This document shows positions 46,552-56,615 of a stretch of 64,000 bases of DNA, piece after piece; within the stretch, counting starts at the first letter, position 1; each line of letters begins with the position of its first letter. Both the position numbers and the translations under genes were made by a program. Origin of the DNA: Manihot esculenta (Eukaryota; Streptophyta; Magnoliopsida; Malpighiales; Euphorbiaceae); the NCBI RefSeq assembly GCF_001659605.2, contig NC_035162.2, positions 27,953,526 to 28,017,525 on the forward strand, written 5' to 3'. The notes below the pieces were generated by a model, which was given only the letters and a program-made list of their open reading frames with translations, had not been told where the DNA came from and did no database searches.

Positions 46552-48021
46552 ATGAGGGGAACTCGTCGATCAGCAAGATTGACTGGAGTGCCACCTGAGG
46601 ATGAGGGCATGAGCGCCCGTCCTCCAGCATTGCCTAGGGCAATGTCTAGCAGGTCCAACAGGGACAGAGTAGCAAGAGACCCTAGAAGGTCTCTGGATCT
46701 GGGTAGGAGCAGATCAGTCAGAGGGACAGTTCAGGGAGGAGCGTCAGAGGATATGGGGGATGATATGGACGTAGAACAGAGGAGGGATGGCAGTTTGGGA
46801 GTCAATGTGTCAGAAGAAGGAATGGGAGAGTCCCAAGGAGGCACCCAGGCCTCGGGATTTGTACAGCCACCTCACTACCCACATTTCTCACAACATCCCG
46901 GGTATTCGATGGGAGGTACATCGGATTACCCTAGTTTCACCCCTTATCCCACACAGATGCCATACCCACCATACTACCCTCCGTACTCTCAGTACCCAAT
47001 GTATCCGCCTCCACCCTACTATCCAAATCCAGAAAACCCTACCTCAGAAAATGTTGCACCACCTCCACCATCTGCAGAACCAGCAGCCCCAGTTGCTCAA
47101 CCTCCTAGATCTAGCTCAGCCAGTGGGAGCAAGGTCAAGATGACAGACTATATGAAGCTAGGTGCTCCCCAGTTCGAAACCGGTGATGATCCGTTCGTGT
47201 ACTTGGAGCGGGTCAAGGCAATTACAAATGAGATTGGGGCTGATGACAGTAGAGCCATTCAAATGGCCGGGTTCACGCTCAAGTGCAAGAAGGCACGGGA
47301 GTGGTTCAAGAATTATGTGAACCCGAGAGTGGACAGCATGACTTGGGAAGAGTTTGCAAACGAGTTTGCAGGATGGGCTTTCCCTGATAGTTCAAGGGAA
47401 TTGAAGATGATAGAATTCGAGCAGTTGAGGCAAACTGATGACATGAGTGTAGACGAATATACTGACAGGTTTATGGAGTTGCTGCCATTTGCTGGGCAAG
47501 ACCTTAATACAGACCAGAAGAAGTCGAGGAGGTATATCATGAAGCTCCATTCCAGGTATTCCTCCTTGGTACAGTCAGCAGATAGAGAGAGTTTTCATGC
47601 CATAGTAGACATGGCTAGGAGAATGGAGGCTAGTGCCATCATTCAGGGGACAGTTAAGCAGACAGTGGCACAAGCTTCTGGTTCTAAAACTCCGGGTGGG
47701 GGAAGATTAGATCCCTCTACCCTGAGTGCAGCAGCTTCAGGCAGTAAGAGATGGGGTAAGCCCAAGGGTAAGAAGAACAAGTTCTGGAATAAAGTCAAGT
47801 CCAGTCTGGGATTTGGGAGTGGCTCAAGCTCTGGTGCGGATATTCCAAATTGTGCAAGGTGTGGTAGACCACACAAGGGAGTTTGTCGGTTAGGGACTAC
47901 AGCCTGTTTTAGATGTGGTCAGGAGGGGCATATAGCTCGAGATTGTCCAAGAGCGGCCCCGATGGCTCAGTCCCAGCAGACAGCTTCGGGCAGTGTAGCG
48001 CAGCCGCAGCTCCAGCCATGA
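46552..48021 (+). CDS. gag: Gag polyprotein of the Tekay-like chromovirus
   Basis: The ATG at 46552 (MRGTRRSARL) is the first good start after the primer site; the open frame extends slightly upstream without ATG. The 489-residue product forms the nucleocapsid that packages element RNA. It has a basic N-terminus, a P/Y-rich region at about residues 105-185, the retrotransposon gag domain at about 237-325 (AREWFKNYV, WEEFANEF, VDEYTDRFMELL), and near the C-terminus a C-x2-C-x3-H-x3-C segment followed by a classical CCHC knuckle, CFRCGQEGHIARDC (452-465). In the homologous copy at the right edge the frame continues from the knuckle into protease. Here a one-base loss near 48004-48008 diverts it to a TGA at 48019. 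Fairly sure. Confidence 0.93.
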   Translation: MRGTRRSARLTGVPPEDEGMSARPPALPRAMSSRSNRDRVARDPRRSLDLGRSRSVRGTVQGGASEDMGDDMDVEQRRDGSLGVNVSEEGMGESQGGTQASGFVQPPHYPHFSQHPGYSMGGTSDYPSFTPYPTQMPYPPYYPPYSQYPMYPPPPYYPNPENPTSENVAPPPPSAEPAAPVAQPPRSSSASGSKVKMTDYMKLGAPQFETGDDPFVYLERVKAITNEIGADDSRAIQMAGFTLKCKKAREWFKNYVNPRVDSMTWEEFANEFAGWAFPDSSRELKMIEFEQLRQTDDMSVDEYTDRFMELLPFAGQDLNTDQKKSRRYIMKLHSRYSSLVQSADRESFHAIVDMARRMEASAIIQGTVKQTVAQASGSKTPGGGRLDPSTLSAAASGSKRWGKPKGKKNKFWNKVKSSLGFGSGSSSGADIPNCARCGRPHKGVCRLGTTACFRCGQEGHIARDCPRAAPMAQSQQTASGSVAQPQLQP

Positions 48022-48557
48022 CTCAGGCCAGTGGCAGAGGCAGAGGGAGAGGGGCAGCCTCTTCTTCAGCGGGTTTCAGAGGTGAAGGTCCATCAGCTCC
48101 GGCACGGATCTTCACAATGACACAGCAGGAGGCAGACGCATCCAACACCGTGGTGGCAGGTAATCTCGTCATTGGATGTTCGGATGTATATGCATTGATG
48201 GACCCTGGTGCATCTCATTCTTTTATTGCTCCGAGGGCCGTAGAGAGGGTGGGATTGATGATCTCTGGGTTGGAGTGTCCTCTCTGGGTCAGTGGACCCA
48301 AGTGTGATCCATCAGTGGCAGAGTCAGTCTGTCAGTGTAGTCCAGTTTTTGTTGAGGGGAGATGCATGTCCGCCGACCTTGTGGTTCTAGATTTGACAGA
48401 CTTTGACGTCATTCTAGGGATGGACTGGTTATCTACCCATGGTGCTACCTTGAACCGCAGGGACAAGGTAGTCAGGTTCAGAGGTCAGGATGGATCAGAG
48501 GTTGTCTTCAGAGGAGACAGGAGGGGTACACCTAGAGGTATGATCTCAGCTCTTTAG
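48006..48557 (+). pseudogene. Protease segment of pol, cut off by frameshift and amber codon
   Basis: The frame (codons starting at positions divisible by 3) begins with an R/G-rich linker (QASGRGRGRG), then ARIF, the aspartic-protease motif ALMDPGASHSFI with the catalytic Asp codon at 48201-48203, and FDVILGMDWL. The protease matures the polyprotein. It overlaps gag in the -1 frame and has no credible start of its own. It ends at TAG 48555-48557, after which the same frame runs on into RT. The right-edge copy has AAG at the matching place, so the stop looks specific to this copy rather than a programmed readthrough signal, although readthrough is not excluded. Confidence 0.85.
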
Positions 48558-51545
48558 GCTCGTAGGTTGCTTAGGAGGGGATGTCAGGGGTATTTGGCTC
48601 ATGTGAGAGAGCTTAATAGTCAGGTTAGAGAGCCTGCCTCGGTGCCAGTGGTTAGAGAGTTCTTAGATGTGTTCCCAGATGAACTGTCAGGTTTACCACC
48701 TGCTAGGGAGATAGAGTTCGAGATAGAACTGATGCCTGGAACCCGACCGATCTCTATCCCTCCCTACAGGATGGCGCCAGCAGAATTGAAAGAGTTGAAG
48801 GAGCAGTTACAGGAGCTGGTAGACAAGGGCTTCATCCGACCGAGTACCTCACCTTGGGGTGCTCCAGTTTTGTTTGTGAGAAAGAAGGATGGATCCCTTA
48901 GACTTTGTATCGACTACAGGCAGTTGAACAAAGTCACTACCAAGAACAAGTACCCATTGCCAAGGATCGATGATCTATTCGACCAGCTAGCAGGAGCGGG
49001 TTGTTTCTCCAAAATAGATCTGAGGTCCGGGTATCATCAGTTGAGGATCAGGGAAGAGGACGTACCAAAGACAGCTTTCAAGACCAGATATGGGCATTTT
49101 GAGTTCCTTGTGATGCCGTTCGGGTTAACTAACGCCCCTGCAGCATTCATGGATCTCATGAATAGAGTGTTTAGTCAGTACCTGGATCACTTCGTTATTG
49201 TCTTCATAGATGATATCTTAGTGTATTCCAGGAATGCAGAGGAGCATGCCCATCATCTGAGGTTGGTTCTACAGACCTTGAGGGAACATGGCTTGTATGC
49301 CAAGTTCTCCAAGTGCGAGTTCTGGCTGAGGAGCATTTCGTTCTTGGGGCATGTAGTGTCAGAGAATGGGATTGAGGTAGACCCCAAGAAGACAGAAACT
49401 GTGGCTAACTGGCCTAGACCCACTTCAGTGACAGAGATTAGGAGTTTCTTGGGTTTGGCAGGTTACTACAGGAGGTTCGTTCAAGACTTCTCGAAAATTG
49501 CAGCTCCTCTGACCAGACTAACCAGGAAGAATCAGAAGTTTCTGTGGACCGACCAGTGCGAGGAGAGTTTTGAAGAGCTCAAGAAGAGGTTGACTTCAGC
49601 ACCAGTTTTAGCTCTGCCATCTAGTGGAGAGGACTTTACAGTCTTTTGTGATGCATCCCGTGTGGGACTGGGTTGTGTGCTTATGCAGAATGAGAGGGTG
49701 ATCGCTTATGCTTCTAGGCAGCTAAAGAAGCATGAGTTGAATTACCCCACACATGACCTTGAGATGGCAGCAGTAATCCTTGCACTCAAGATGTGGAGGC
49801 ATTACCTCTATGGGGTAAAATGTGAGATCTTCACAGATCATAAAAGCTTGCAGTACATCTTGAGTCAGAGGGATTTGAACTTGAGACAGAGGAGATGGGT
49901 AGAGTTGCTGAGTGACTATGATTGCAAGATCCAGTATCATCCGGGTAAGGCGAATGTCGTGGCAGACGCCCTAAGCCGGAAGTCACTAGGCAGTCTATCC
50001 CACATCACGGCAGAGAGGAGACCAGTGGTGAAGGAGTTTTACAAGCTCATTGAGGAAGGTCTACAGTTGGAGTTATCTGGTACAGGTGCCTTGGTCTCTC
50101 AGATGAAAGTGACACCCGTGTTTCTGGAGCAGGTGGCTCAGAAACAGCATGAGGACCCAGAGTTAGTGAAGATTGCCAGGACTGTTCAGTCAGGCAAGGA
50201 CAGTGAGTTCAGATTCGACAATAAGGGGATCCTCCGCTATGGGTGTCGATTGTGTGTACCAGATGACATAGGGCTAAAAGGAGACATTATGAGAGAGGCT
50301 CATAATGCAAGATACAGCATTCACCCCGGAGCCACCAAAATGTATCAGGATCTGAAGAAAGTTTATTGGTGGCCAGTTATGAAGAAAGAAGTGGCACAGT
50401 TTGTGTCAGCCTGCGAAGTGTGTCAGAGGGTGAAGCTGGAACATCAGAAGCCGGCTGGAATGCTTAACCCGCTACCTATTCCAGAGTGGAAATGGGAGAA
50501 TATAGCTATGGACTTCGTAGTGGGGTTACTGGCGACGTCCAACAGATTGGACTCCATATGGGTGATTGTGGACAGACTCACCAAATCTGCTCACTTCATC
50601 CCTGTCAGGAGTGGCTATTCTGTGGACAAGTTGGCGCAGGTGTACGTTGATGAGATAGTCAGACTGCATGGGGTTCCTGTTTCTATAGTGTCAGATAGAG
50701 GGCCCCAATTCACCTCCAGATTTTGGCGGAGTCTGCAGAATGCCATGGGTACTAGATTGGATTTTAGCACTGCCTTCCATCCACAGACAGACGGACAATC
50801 AGAGAGGACCATCCAAACCATAGAAGATATGCTGAGAATGTGTGTGCTGGACTTTGGCGGTTCTTGGAGGCAGCATCTACCTCTGGTGGAGTTTGCCTAC
50901 AATAACAGCCATCATGCTAGCATCGGGATGGCTCCATATGAAGCTTTATATGGAAGGAAGTGCAGGTCACCTGTTTGCTGGGAGGAAGTTGGAGAAAAGG
51001 CCTTGGCAGGGCCTGAGTTAGTAGAGATCACCAGCAGGGTAGTACCCTTAATCAGAGAGAGAATCAAGACAGCTGCAAGCAGACAGAAGAGTTATACAGA
51101 CATCCGCAGAAGGCTAGTAGAGTTTCAGGAGGGGGATCTGGTATTGCTTAAGGTGTCTCCAATGAAAGGAGTGGTTCGGTTCGGGAAGAAGGGTAAGCTG
51201 GCTCCACGGTACATCGGACCCTTCGAAGTCTTGCAAAAGATTGGGAATGTATCGTACAAGCTGGACTTACCTGCTTCTATGGCAAGAATTCACCCGGTTT
51301 TCCATGTTTCTATGTTGAGAAAATTCGTGTCAGATCCGGGCAAGGTTCTTAGTGAGCCTGATGTGGAGATCCAAGAGGATCTAACCTATGTTGAGCAGCC
51401 AGTACGGATCTTAGACACCCAGATCATAAAGCTAAGGAACAAGGAAATCCCGATGGTGAAAGTCCTTTGGAACCACCACAATATTGAGGAGTGTACCTGG
51501 GAGACACGGGAATCCATGCTCCAGCAATATCCCCACCTCTTTTAA
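48558..51545 (+). CDS. pol: Pol: reverse transcriptase, RNase H, integrase, chromodomain-like tail
   Basis: An uninterrupted frame of about 995 codons. Counting from 48567, RT has [12 protein letters not shown] (111-122), [11 protein letters not shown] (181-191) and the active site FIDD (213-216). RNase H has Asp362, Glu399, Asp424 and Asp467. Integrase has the H-H-C-C finger (His579, His586, Cys616, Cys619) and the D-D-E triad Asp649, Asp710, Glu746. A GPF module is at 884-886, and the last 50 residues (VEQPVRILD to YPHLF) resemble a chromodomain, which in chromoviruses steers insertion into heterochromatin. All key residues are present. It has no ATG of its own and is separated from protease by a single TAG, so expression would need readthrough. 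Confidence 0.95.
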   Translation, partial: ARRLLRRGCQGYLAHVRELNSQVREPASVPVVREFLDVFPDELSGLPPAREIEFEIELMPGTRPISIPPYRMAPAELKELKEQLQELVDKGFIRPSTSPWGAPVLFVRKKDGSLRLCIDYRQLNKVTTKNKYPLPRIDDLFDQLAGAGCFSKIDLRSGYHQLRIREEDVPKTAFKTRYGHFEFLVMPFGLTNAPAAFMDLMNRVFSQYLDHFVIVFIDDILVYSRNAEEHAHHLRLVLQTLREHGLYAKFSKCEFWLRSISFLGHVVSENGIEVDPKKTETVANWPRPTSVTEIRSFLGLAGYYRRFVQDFSKIAAPLTRLTRKNQKFLWTDQCEESFEELKKRLTSAPVLALPSSGEDFTVFCDASRVGLGCVLMQNERVIAYASRQLKKHELNYPTHDLEMAAVILALKMWRHYLYGVKCEIFTDHKSLQYILSQRDLNLRQRRWVELLSDYDCKIQYHPGKANVVADALSRKSLGSLSHITAERRPVVKEFYKLIEEGLQLELSGTGALVSQMKVTPVFLEQVAQKQHEDPELVKIARTVQSGKDSEFRFDNKGILRYGCRLCVPDDIGLKGDIMREAHNARYSIHPGATKMYQDLKKVYWWPVMKKEVAQFVSACEVCQRVKLEHQKPAGMLNPLPIPEWKWENIAMDFVVGLLATSNRLDSIWVIVDRLTKSAHFIPVRSGYSVDKLAQVYVDEIVRLHGVPVSIVSDRGPQFTSRFWRSLQNAMGTRLDFSTAFHPQTDGQSERTIQTIEDMLRMCVLDFGGSWRQHLPLVEFAYNNSHHASIGMAPYEALYGRKCRSPVCWEEVGEKALAGPELVEITSRVVPLIRERIKTAASRQKSYTDIRRRLVEFQEGDLVLLKVSPMKGVVRFGKKGKLAPRYIGPFEVLQKIGNVSYKLDLPASMARIHPVFHVSMLRKFVSDPGKVLSEPDVEIQEDLTYVEQPVRILDTQIIKLRNKEIPMVKVLWNHHNIEECTWETRESMLQQYPHLF

Positions 51546-51607
51546 GGTGAGTCCCTATGTGTTTTGTATGTATGTTATGTTATTTTACTATGCATGTACT
51601 AGTTGAG

Positions 51608-51629
51608 GAACATTCGGGGACGAATGTTC
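51608..51629 (+). other. Perfect hairpin just before the polypurine tract
   Basis: A 9-bp stem GAACATTCG/CGAATGTTC around a GGGA loop, 60 bases after the pol stop. Related hairpins lie at the same place beside the LTRs ending 58679 and 62532. Confidence 0.85.
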
Positions 51630-51631
51630 TT

Positions 51632-51644
51632 AAGGGGGGGAGAA
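51632..51644 (+). promoter_or_regulatory. Polypurine tract
   Basis: AAGGGGGGGAGAA directly abuts the 3' LTR (51645). It primes plus-strand synthesis in reverse transcription. Confidence 0.92.
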
Positions 51645-53956
51645 TGTAATACCCGGCTAGACTCCGGTATCGGAATTCCTACCGTCCGGTGGAATCTCGG
51701 ATGTCGGAGACCTCTAGAAGGGTAGAAGCATGTTTTTATGAAATGTTTTCATGTTTTTAATGGTTTTGAGTATGAAATTGAATGAGTTTTTGCATGAAAA
51801 GTCCTTGGAGGAAAACCCAGGTTCGGCCGCCGAAAGTCAAGTTCGGCCGCCGAACATGCATGCGTTTTGGAGGCACGTTAGGCCCCCGAAAGCATGAGTT
51901 AGGGAAGTTCAGGTTCGGCCATCGAAAGTCAAGTTCGGCCGCCGAACATTTGCATGGATGCGGAGGCACATTCGGTCCCCGAACGTGGCCTGGCCAGCCA
52001 CCTATAAAAGGGGCACTTAGCCGAAATGGGCGAGCTTTCTCCCATTTTCGGCCACAGCAAGCTTCCGACCTTCCCTTTGCAACTCTTGTGTTCTTCTTCC
52101 AAATCTCTTCCATTTTTCTTGAGTTTTAAACTCACATTGCAAGTTTTGAGCGTTTAAAGCAAGTTTTGGAGCTTTGGGAACTCAGGAGCTCATTTTTTGT
52201 GGATCTCCAAGTTTAGGTCGTCTCCCTCTCGATCTTCAAGAGGTAAGAGCCGATCTTAAGCTCCTTATGTGTTTTAAATAAGTTTTATGCAAGATCTATG
52301 AGTAGAAATGCATGTTAGGGTATATGTTGAGTTTATGGGTTAATATTGATGTTTTGAACAATGTGGCTTGTTTGAGTATGTTTGAAGTGTTGTAGTTGGG
52401 GTATTTGATGTTTTGAGGCCCCTAGGAACTTGTATGCATGTTTTGGTTGAGATATATGCTTGATTTGAGGTTTTGGGAGGCAAGGGATTCATGTGAACCA
52501 AGTTTCTGCCCTTCTGGCAGAAACCAGGTTCGGCCGCCGAAGGGAGTTTCGGCCGCCGAACCCCCTCTGTAGAGGCAACATTCGGCTGCCGAAGTTGCCC
52601 TCGAAAAGAGACTTTCGTCTCTGTCTGGGACTTTCGGCCGCCGAAGGTGCCGCCGAAAGTGCCTGACTTTCGGATCTGTCCAGGACTTTCGGCCGCCGAA
52701 GGTGCCGCCGAAAGTGCCCTGTTCAGCCATTTCATGCATATCTCTATGTGATGTTTTCAGGATGTTTTAGGGGGTTTTTGGGGAGTATATTAGAGTTGTA
52801 ATTACGTATGTTTGGTCCCTCATTTGAGTCCACCTGTGTAGGTTTGGACCCGAGGAATCGAGGACCCCAACAGTGAGTTCAGCTGCTTCGGTATTGTCAG
52901 AGTCAGCCAGAGGTGAGTGGAACTAAAACTTAATCTTTTAAATTAAATGATTTATCATGTTTCATGCATCATGATTATGCAATAGGATGATTGCATTAGT
53001 TTTCACGAATATGCCGCATTGCATAAGTTGTTGTTGTTGTGGGTGAATGTCGGATGACCCAGTTAGTCCATGACAGGAAGACCAGGCCCCATGCTACAGG
53101 CCTGGCACAGAGTAAGAAAGACCAGGCCCCAGTCTACAGGCCTGGCACAGAGTAAGAAAGACCAGGCCCCAGTCTATAGGCCTGGCACAGAGTAAGGAAA
53201 GACCAGGATCTCATCCTATGGTCTAGCACGGTTATGGGACTTGAAGACCAGGAGCCAGAGGAGGCCCTGGGAAAATGGTAAGTAATATATGTTCTGACAG
53301 GAAAGACCAGGACCCCATTCTACAGGCCTGGCACAGAGTTAATTTGGACTAATTGGTGACGAGTTCACCCAACCCTTATGTGAATTGTTTGTGTTATGAT
53401 GCATTTCATAGAGCATAGTGTTAACGTGTTTTACTAGCTCTACTCACTGGGCTTTTAGCTCACCCCTCTCTCTTTACCCCAGGCTTGCAGGTACAGGATA
53501 TAGCAGGAGTCCGGATAGAGTAAAGAAGTCATGCTTATGTAATAGCTAGCAATGGACATGATCAAATTACAATGTAATAGTACAGTGTAGTTATGTAATG
53601 AGTTTTATGGATGTTAGTGTGTGCTTGACCATAGATTGTTGTTATCCCTTGTTAATTACATGATTTTAGAGATTTTTTTATGATGTTTATGTAAACCAAC
53701 TCAACAGATGTTATGTTACCTAGTGGGGACACAGATGAGATCCCACAGAGGGATCAATGTTATGTTAAAGTTTATGCACAGGTTGAGTTTGGTTGATGTT
53801 CATGGAAAGAAAAGTTTTAATTTTTATGTATGTTGTTGATCATGTATGGGATTATACAGGTTTACAGGTTTTATGTCAGGCTTGCTACGGGTCCCGGCGG
53901 CCTTAAGCCGATCTGGATCCTAGCGCCGGTAGCGGTCCGATTTTCGGGTCGTTACA
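51645..53956 (+). repeat. 3' LTR of the chromovirus
   Basis: 2312 bp, about 99% identical to the 5' LTR. One palindrome is damaged here (TTCGGCCATCGAA near 51915), and TATAAAAG is at 52003-52010. Confidence 0.96.
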
Positions 53957-55958
53957 TATACGCAAAGGGATTAACCATACATGCTAGGGTCAAGCACAAC
54001 TCTAAACCTCAATAAACATCATTACATTACATGACTGTTCGATACTATTCATTACATCATATTCTTTCTCATGTCCACTTACTAGCTATTACATACATAA
54101 AACTTCCTACTCTAGCTGACTTCCCGAACTGCCTCGTACCTGCAAACCTGGGGGATTAAGGGAATGGGGTGAGCTACTAGAGCCCAATGAGCAGAATAGT
54201 AAAACATTAAATTTAATATTCATGCTTTTATGAAATGCATCACATCACAAACAAATCACATTAAGGATGAACTTGTCACCAATAGCTCTCTAAATAATCC
54301 AATCATGCCAGGGGTGTAGTGCAGGCCACACCTGGTCTTTCTCTTACACATATCATATCATACATATCCATTCGTGCCGGGGGTGTAGTGCAGGCCACAC
54401 CCGGACTTTCTCTTATATTGTGCCAGGGGCGTAGTGCAGGCCACACCTAGACTTTCACATCATATCATATCATATCTCATCATAGTGAGGGCTAAAGGAT
54501 CATCCAATATTCATCCACATCATCATCATATTATGCAATGCAACATATTCGTGAATTCTAATGCAAACAACCTAATATATCATATAGTATTTGTGATGCA
54601 TGAACATGCTCAATTTTATTTATTTGCTTTGGAAATAAAGGTCCATTCTACTCACCTCAGGCTAGCTCTGACAAGACACTGAAGCAGCTATCTCACTGCT
54701 GGGGTCCTCGGTTCCTCGGGTCCGAACCTACACAGGTGGACGCAAATGAGGGACCAAACATATACTAACATGACTCTAAACTACTCCCCAAAAACCCCCC
54801 TGAAACATCACAAACATGCATAGAAAATCATGCAAAGGAAGGCTGAACAGGGCACTTTCGGCAGCAAGTTCGGCGGCCGAAAGTCCCTCCAGAGCCGAAA
54901 GTCATGCACCTTCGGTGGCACTTTCGGCGGCCGAAGGATCCTTCCAGATCTGAAACTCGTGCATGTTCAGCGGCACCTTCGGCGGCCGAAACTCCTTTCC
55001 AGAGCTGAAAGTTTACTTTCGGGGGCAAGGTTCGGCAGCCAAAAGTTTGCCTCCACAGGCAGGTTCGGCAGCCGAAAGTCACTTCGGCTGCCGAACCTGA
55101 GTTCTTCCAAAGTGGCAGAACTCAGCCATCCTATGCACATTTGCCTCCCAAACCTTTCAATTCAAATCCAACACTTCCAAAACATGCATACACACATACA
55201 TAAGCTTATAGGGGTCTCAAACTAACCTAAACCCCAACACAAACACATAAAGCAACTCAAACAACATACATTACCCAAAAATTCAACATTTACCCTAACA
55301 ACAAACAACTAACTTACACATGTATTTCTACCCCATAAACTTTCATAAAACTCGTTTAAAACATGAAATGAGCTAAGGATCTACTCTTACCTCTTGAAGA
55401 TCGAGAGGGGAGGCGATCTAAACTTGGAGGTGGGAGAAATCTAGCTCCTTGGGTCTCCAAGCTCCAAAACTTGATCTTAGCTCCAAAACTCTTCAACACC
55501 AAGTTAGAACTCGTTAAAACTTGAAAGATTTGAGGAAAATCATCAAAACCAACCATGGGAGAGCATGGACTCACCGTTGGCCGAAAATAGGGGAGAAAGA
55601 TCGCCCGTTTTCAGCCATGGGGCCTTTTATAGGGGCTGGTCAGACCACCTTCGGAAGCCTAAAGTGCCTCCAAAACTCATGCAAGTTCGGCGGCCGAACA
55701 TGAGGTTCGGCGGCCGAACCTGGGCCACTTTCGGAAGCCTAACTTGCCCTCCTAAACTATCCCATGTTCGGCAGCCGAACCTGGAAACGCCTCCATGGTC
55801 TTTTTTTCATTCAAAACTCAGTTTCTTTCTTACTTAAAACCATATAATACATGAAAACATTTTATAAAAACATGACTTTGCCCTTCTAGAGGTTTCCGAC
55901 ATTCGAGATTCCACCGGACAGTAGGAATTTCGATACCGGAGTCTAGCCGGGTATTACA
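53957..55958 (-). mobile_element. Reverse solo gypsy LTR, part 2 (TSD ACCAC)
   Basis: Continuation of 43673-43969. It ends GGGTATTACA at 55958 with the right target repeat ACCAC at 55959-55963. It contains a threefold tandem array at about 54300-54455 (GTAGTGCAGGCCACACC), palindrome zones at 54860-55100 and 55685-55780, and the TATA box (complement) at 55624-55631. Confidence 0.93.
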
Positions 55959-55963
55959 ACCAC

Positions 55964-56224
55964 CACCACCTTAAACAATCCAGGAACCCTCACCAGTAGT
56001 AGCCCAGGCACCACCATGACCCCCAATAGAAAAACTCAAAAAGTATGATGCTATAGAGTTTAGAGGTAAAAAGGAAAATGATCATTCGGCTACAGAATTA
56101 TGGTAAAAAGTACAAAAATGGGTTTTACAACAACTACAGAGTTTACTAGCAGAGAGTATAATGTGTGTAATATCCTTGTTACAAGATGAAGCCTACAGAT
56201 GGTGGACCATATTAAATCAATTTC
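55964..56224 (+). pseudogene. gag of the old plus-strand gypsy element, continued
   Basis: After the solo LTR the frame gives PIEKLKKYDAIEFRGKK, VQKWVLQQLQSLLAE and VISLLQDEAYRWWTIL, the gypsy gag domain entry motif. Stops are present. Similarity ends near 56225, where a copia-type gag begins. Confidence 0.68.
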
Positions 56225-56615
56225 TGTAGTTATGCAACCTGAAATAGTTTTTAATGCAGGAATTATTTTTTATGAATCAAACTATGATGTTTGGTCTCAA
56301 CTAATGGACATGCATATTGCTAAAAGAGGAAAGCTCTCTTATATTCATAACAAGATGAAATAATTGACAAAGTCCGATGACGGATATGAAAAATGGTATG
56401 CAGAAAACTAAAAAGTGAAACGATGGTTATTGATGTCTATGAAGCCTGAAATCATGAAAAAGTATTTACATATTCCTACTGCTCATGAGATATGGATTGC
56501 TTTATCAAAAGCCTTTTATGATGGAAGTGATGAATTACAATTTTTTTTCTTGAACCAAAAGGCTTTCATAGCCAAACAAAATGGGAAGTTTTTATCTGAA
56601 TACTATGGAGAGCTC
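56225..56615 (+). pseudogene. Ty1/copia-type gag fragment
   Basis: Translation gives SNYDVWSQLMDMHIAKRGKL, SYIHNKMK, DDGYEKWYAEN, VKRWLLMSMKPEI, IPTAHEIWIALSKAFYDGSD and LNQKAF...LSEYYGEL. The W-S-Q start, 'KRWLLMSM' and 'A.EIW..L...F' are hallmarks of the plant copia gag (UBN2/Retrotran_gag_2-type). Two in-frame stops lie near 56360 and 56409. It follows the gypsy gag with no LTR or primer site between, suggesting a chimeric or recombined element. It is cut at 56616 by a reverse LTR. Confidence 0.72.

Larger units (their letters stand above)
43970..53956 (+). mobile_element. Complete Ty3/gypsy chromovirus, Tekay-like, 9987 bp
   Basis: Two LTRs of 2310 and 2312 bp, an initiator-Met primer site, gag, a pol with protease-RT-RNase H-integrase order, a chromodomain-like tail, a hairpin and a polypurine tract are all present. 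Domain order and the long LTRs suggest the Tekay (Del) lineage of chromoviruses. I count about 18 substitutions, all transitions, and one 2-bp indel between the LTRs, about 0.8%, so insertion was recent. It lies inside the reverse solo LTR. Flanking pentamers are TGTAA and TATAC, so no exact target duplication is seen. Coding is broken twice. Confidence 0.96.

Noticed and set aside
46787..47143. Overlapping 118-codon frame within gag
   Set aside because: Alternative frame of the P/Y-rich gag region; H/T/P bias is a by-product of the gag codons. No domain.
48540..48566. Programmed stop-codon readthrough or -1 frameshift between gag, protease and RT
   Set aside because: The related right-edge copy has neither break, and I see no clear slippery heptamer in the short overlap. 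Treated as mutations, though not excluded.
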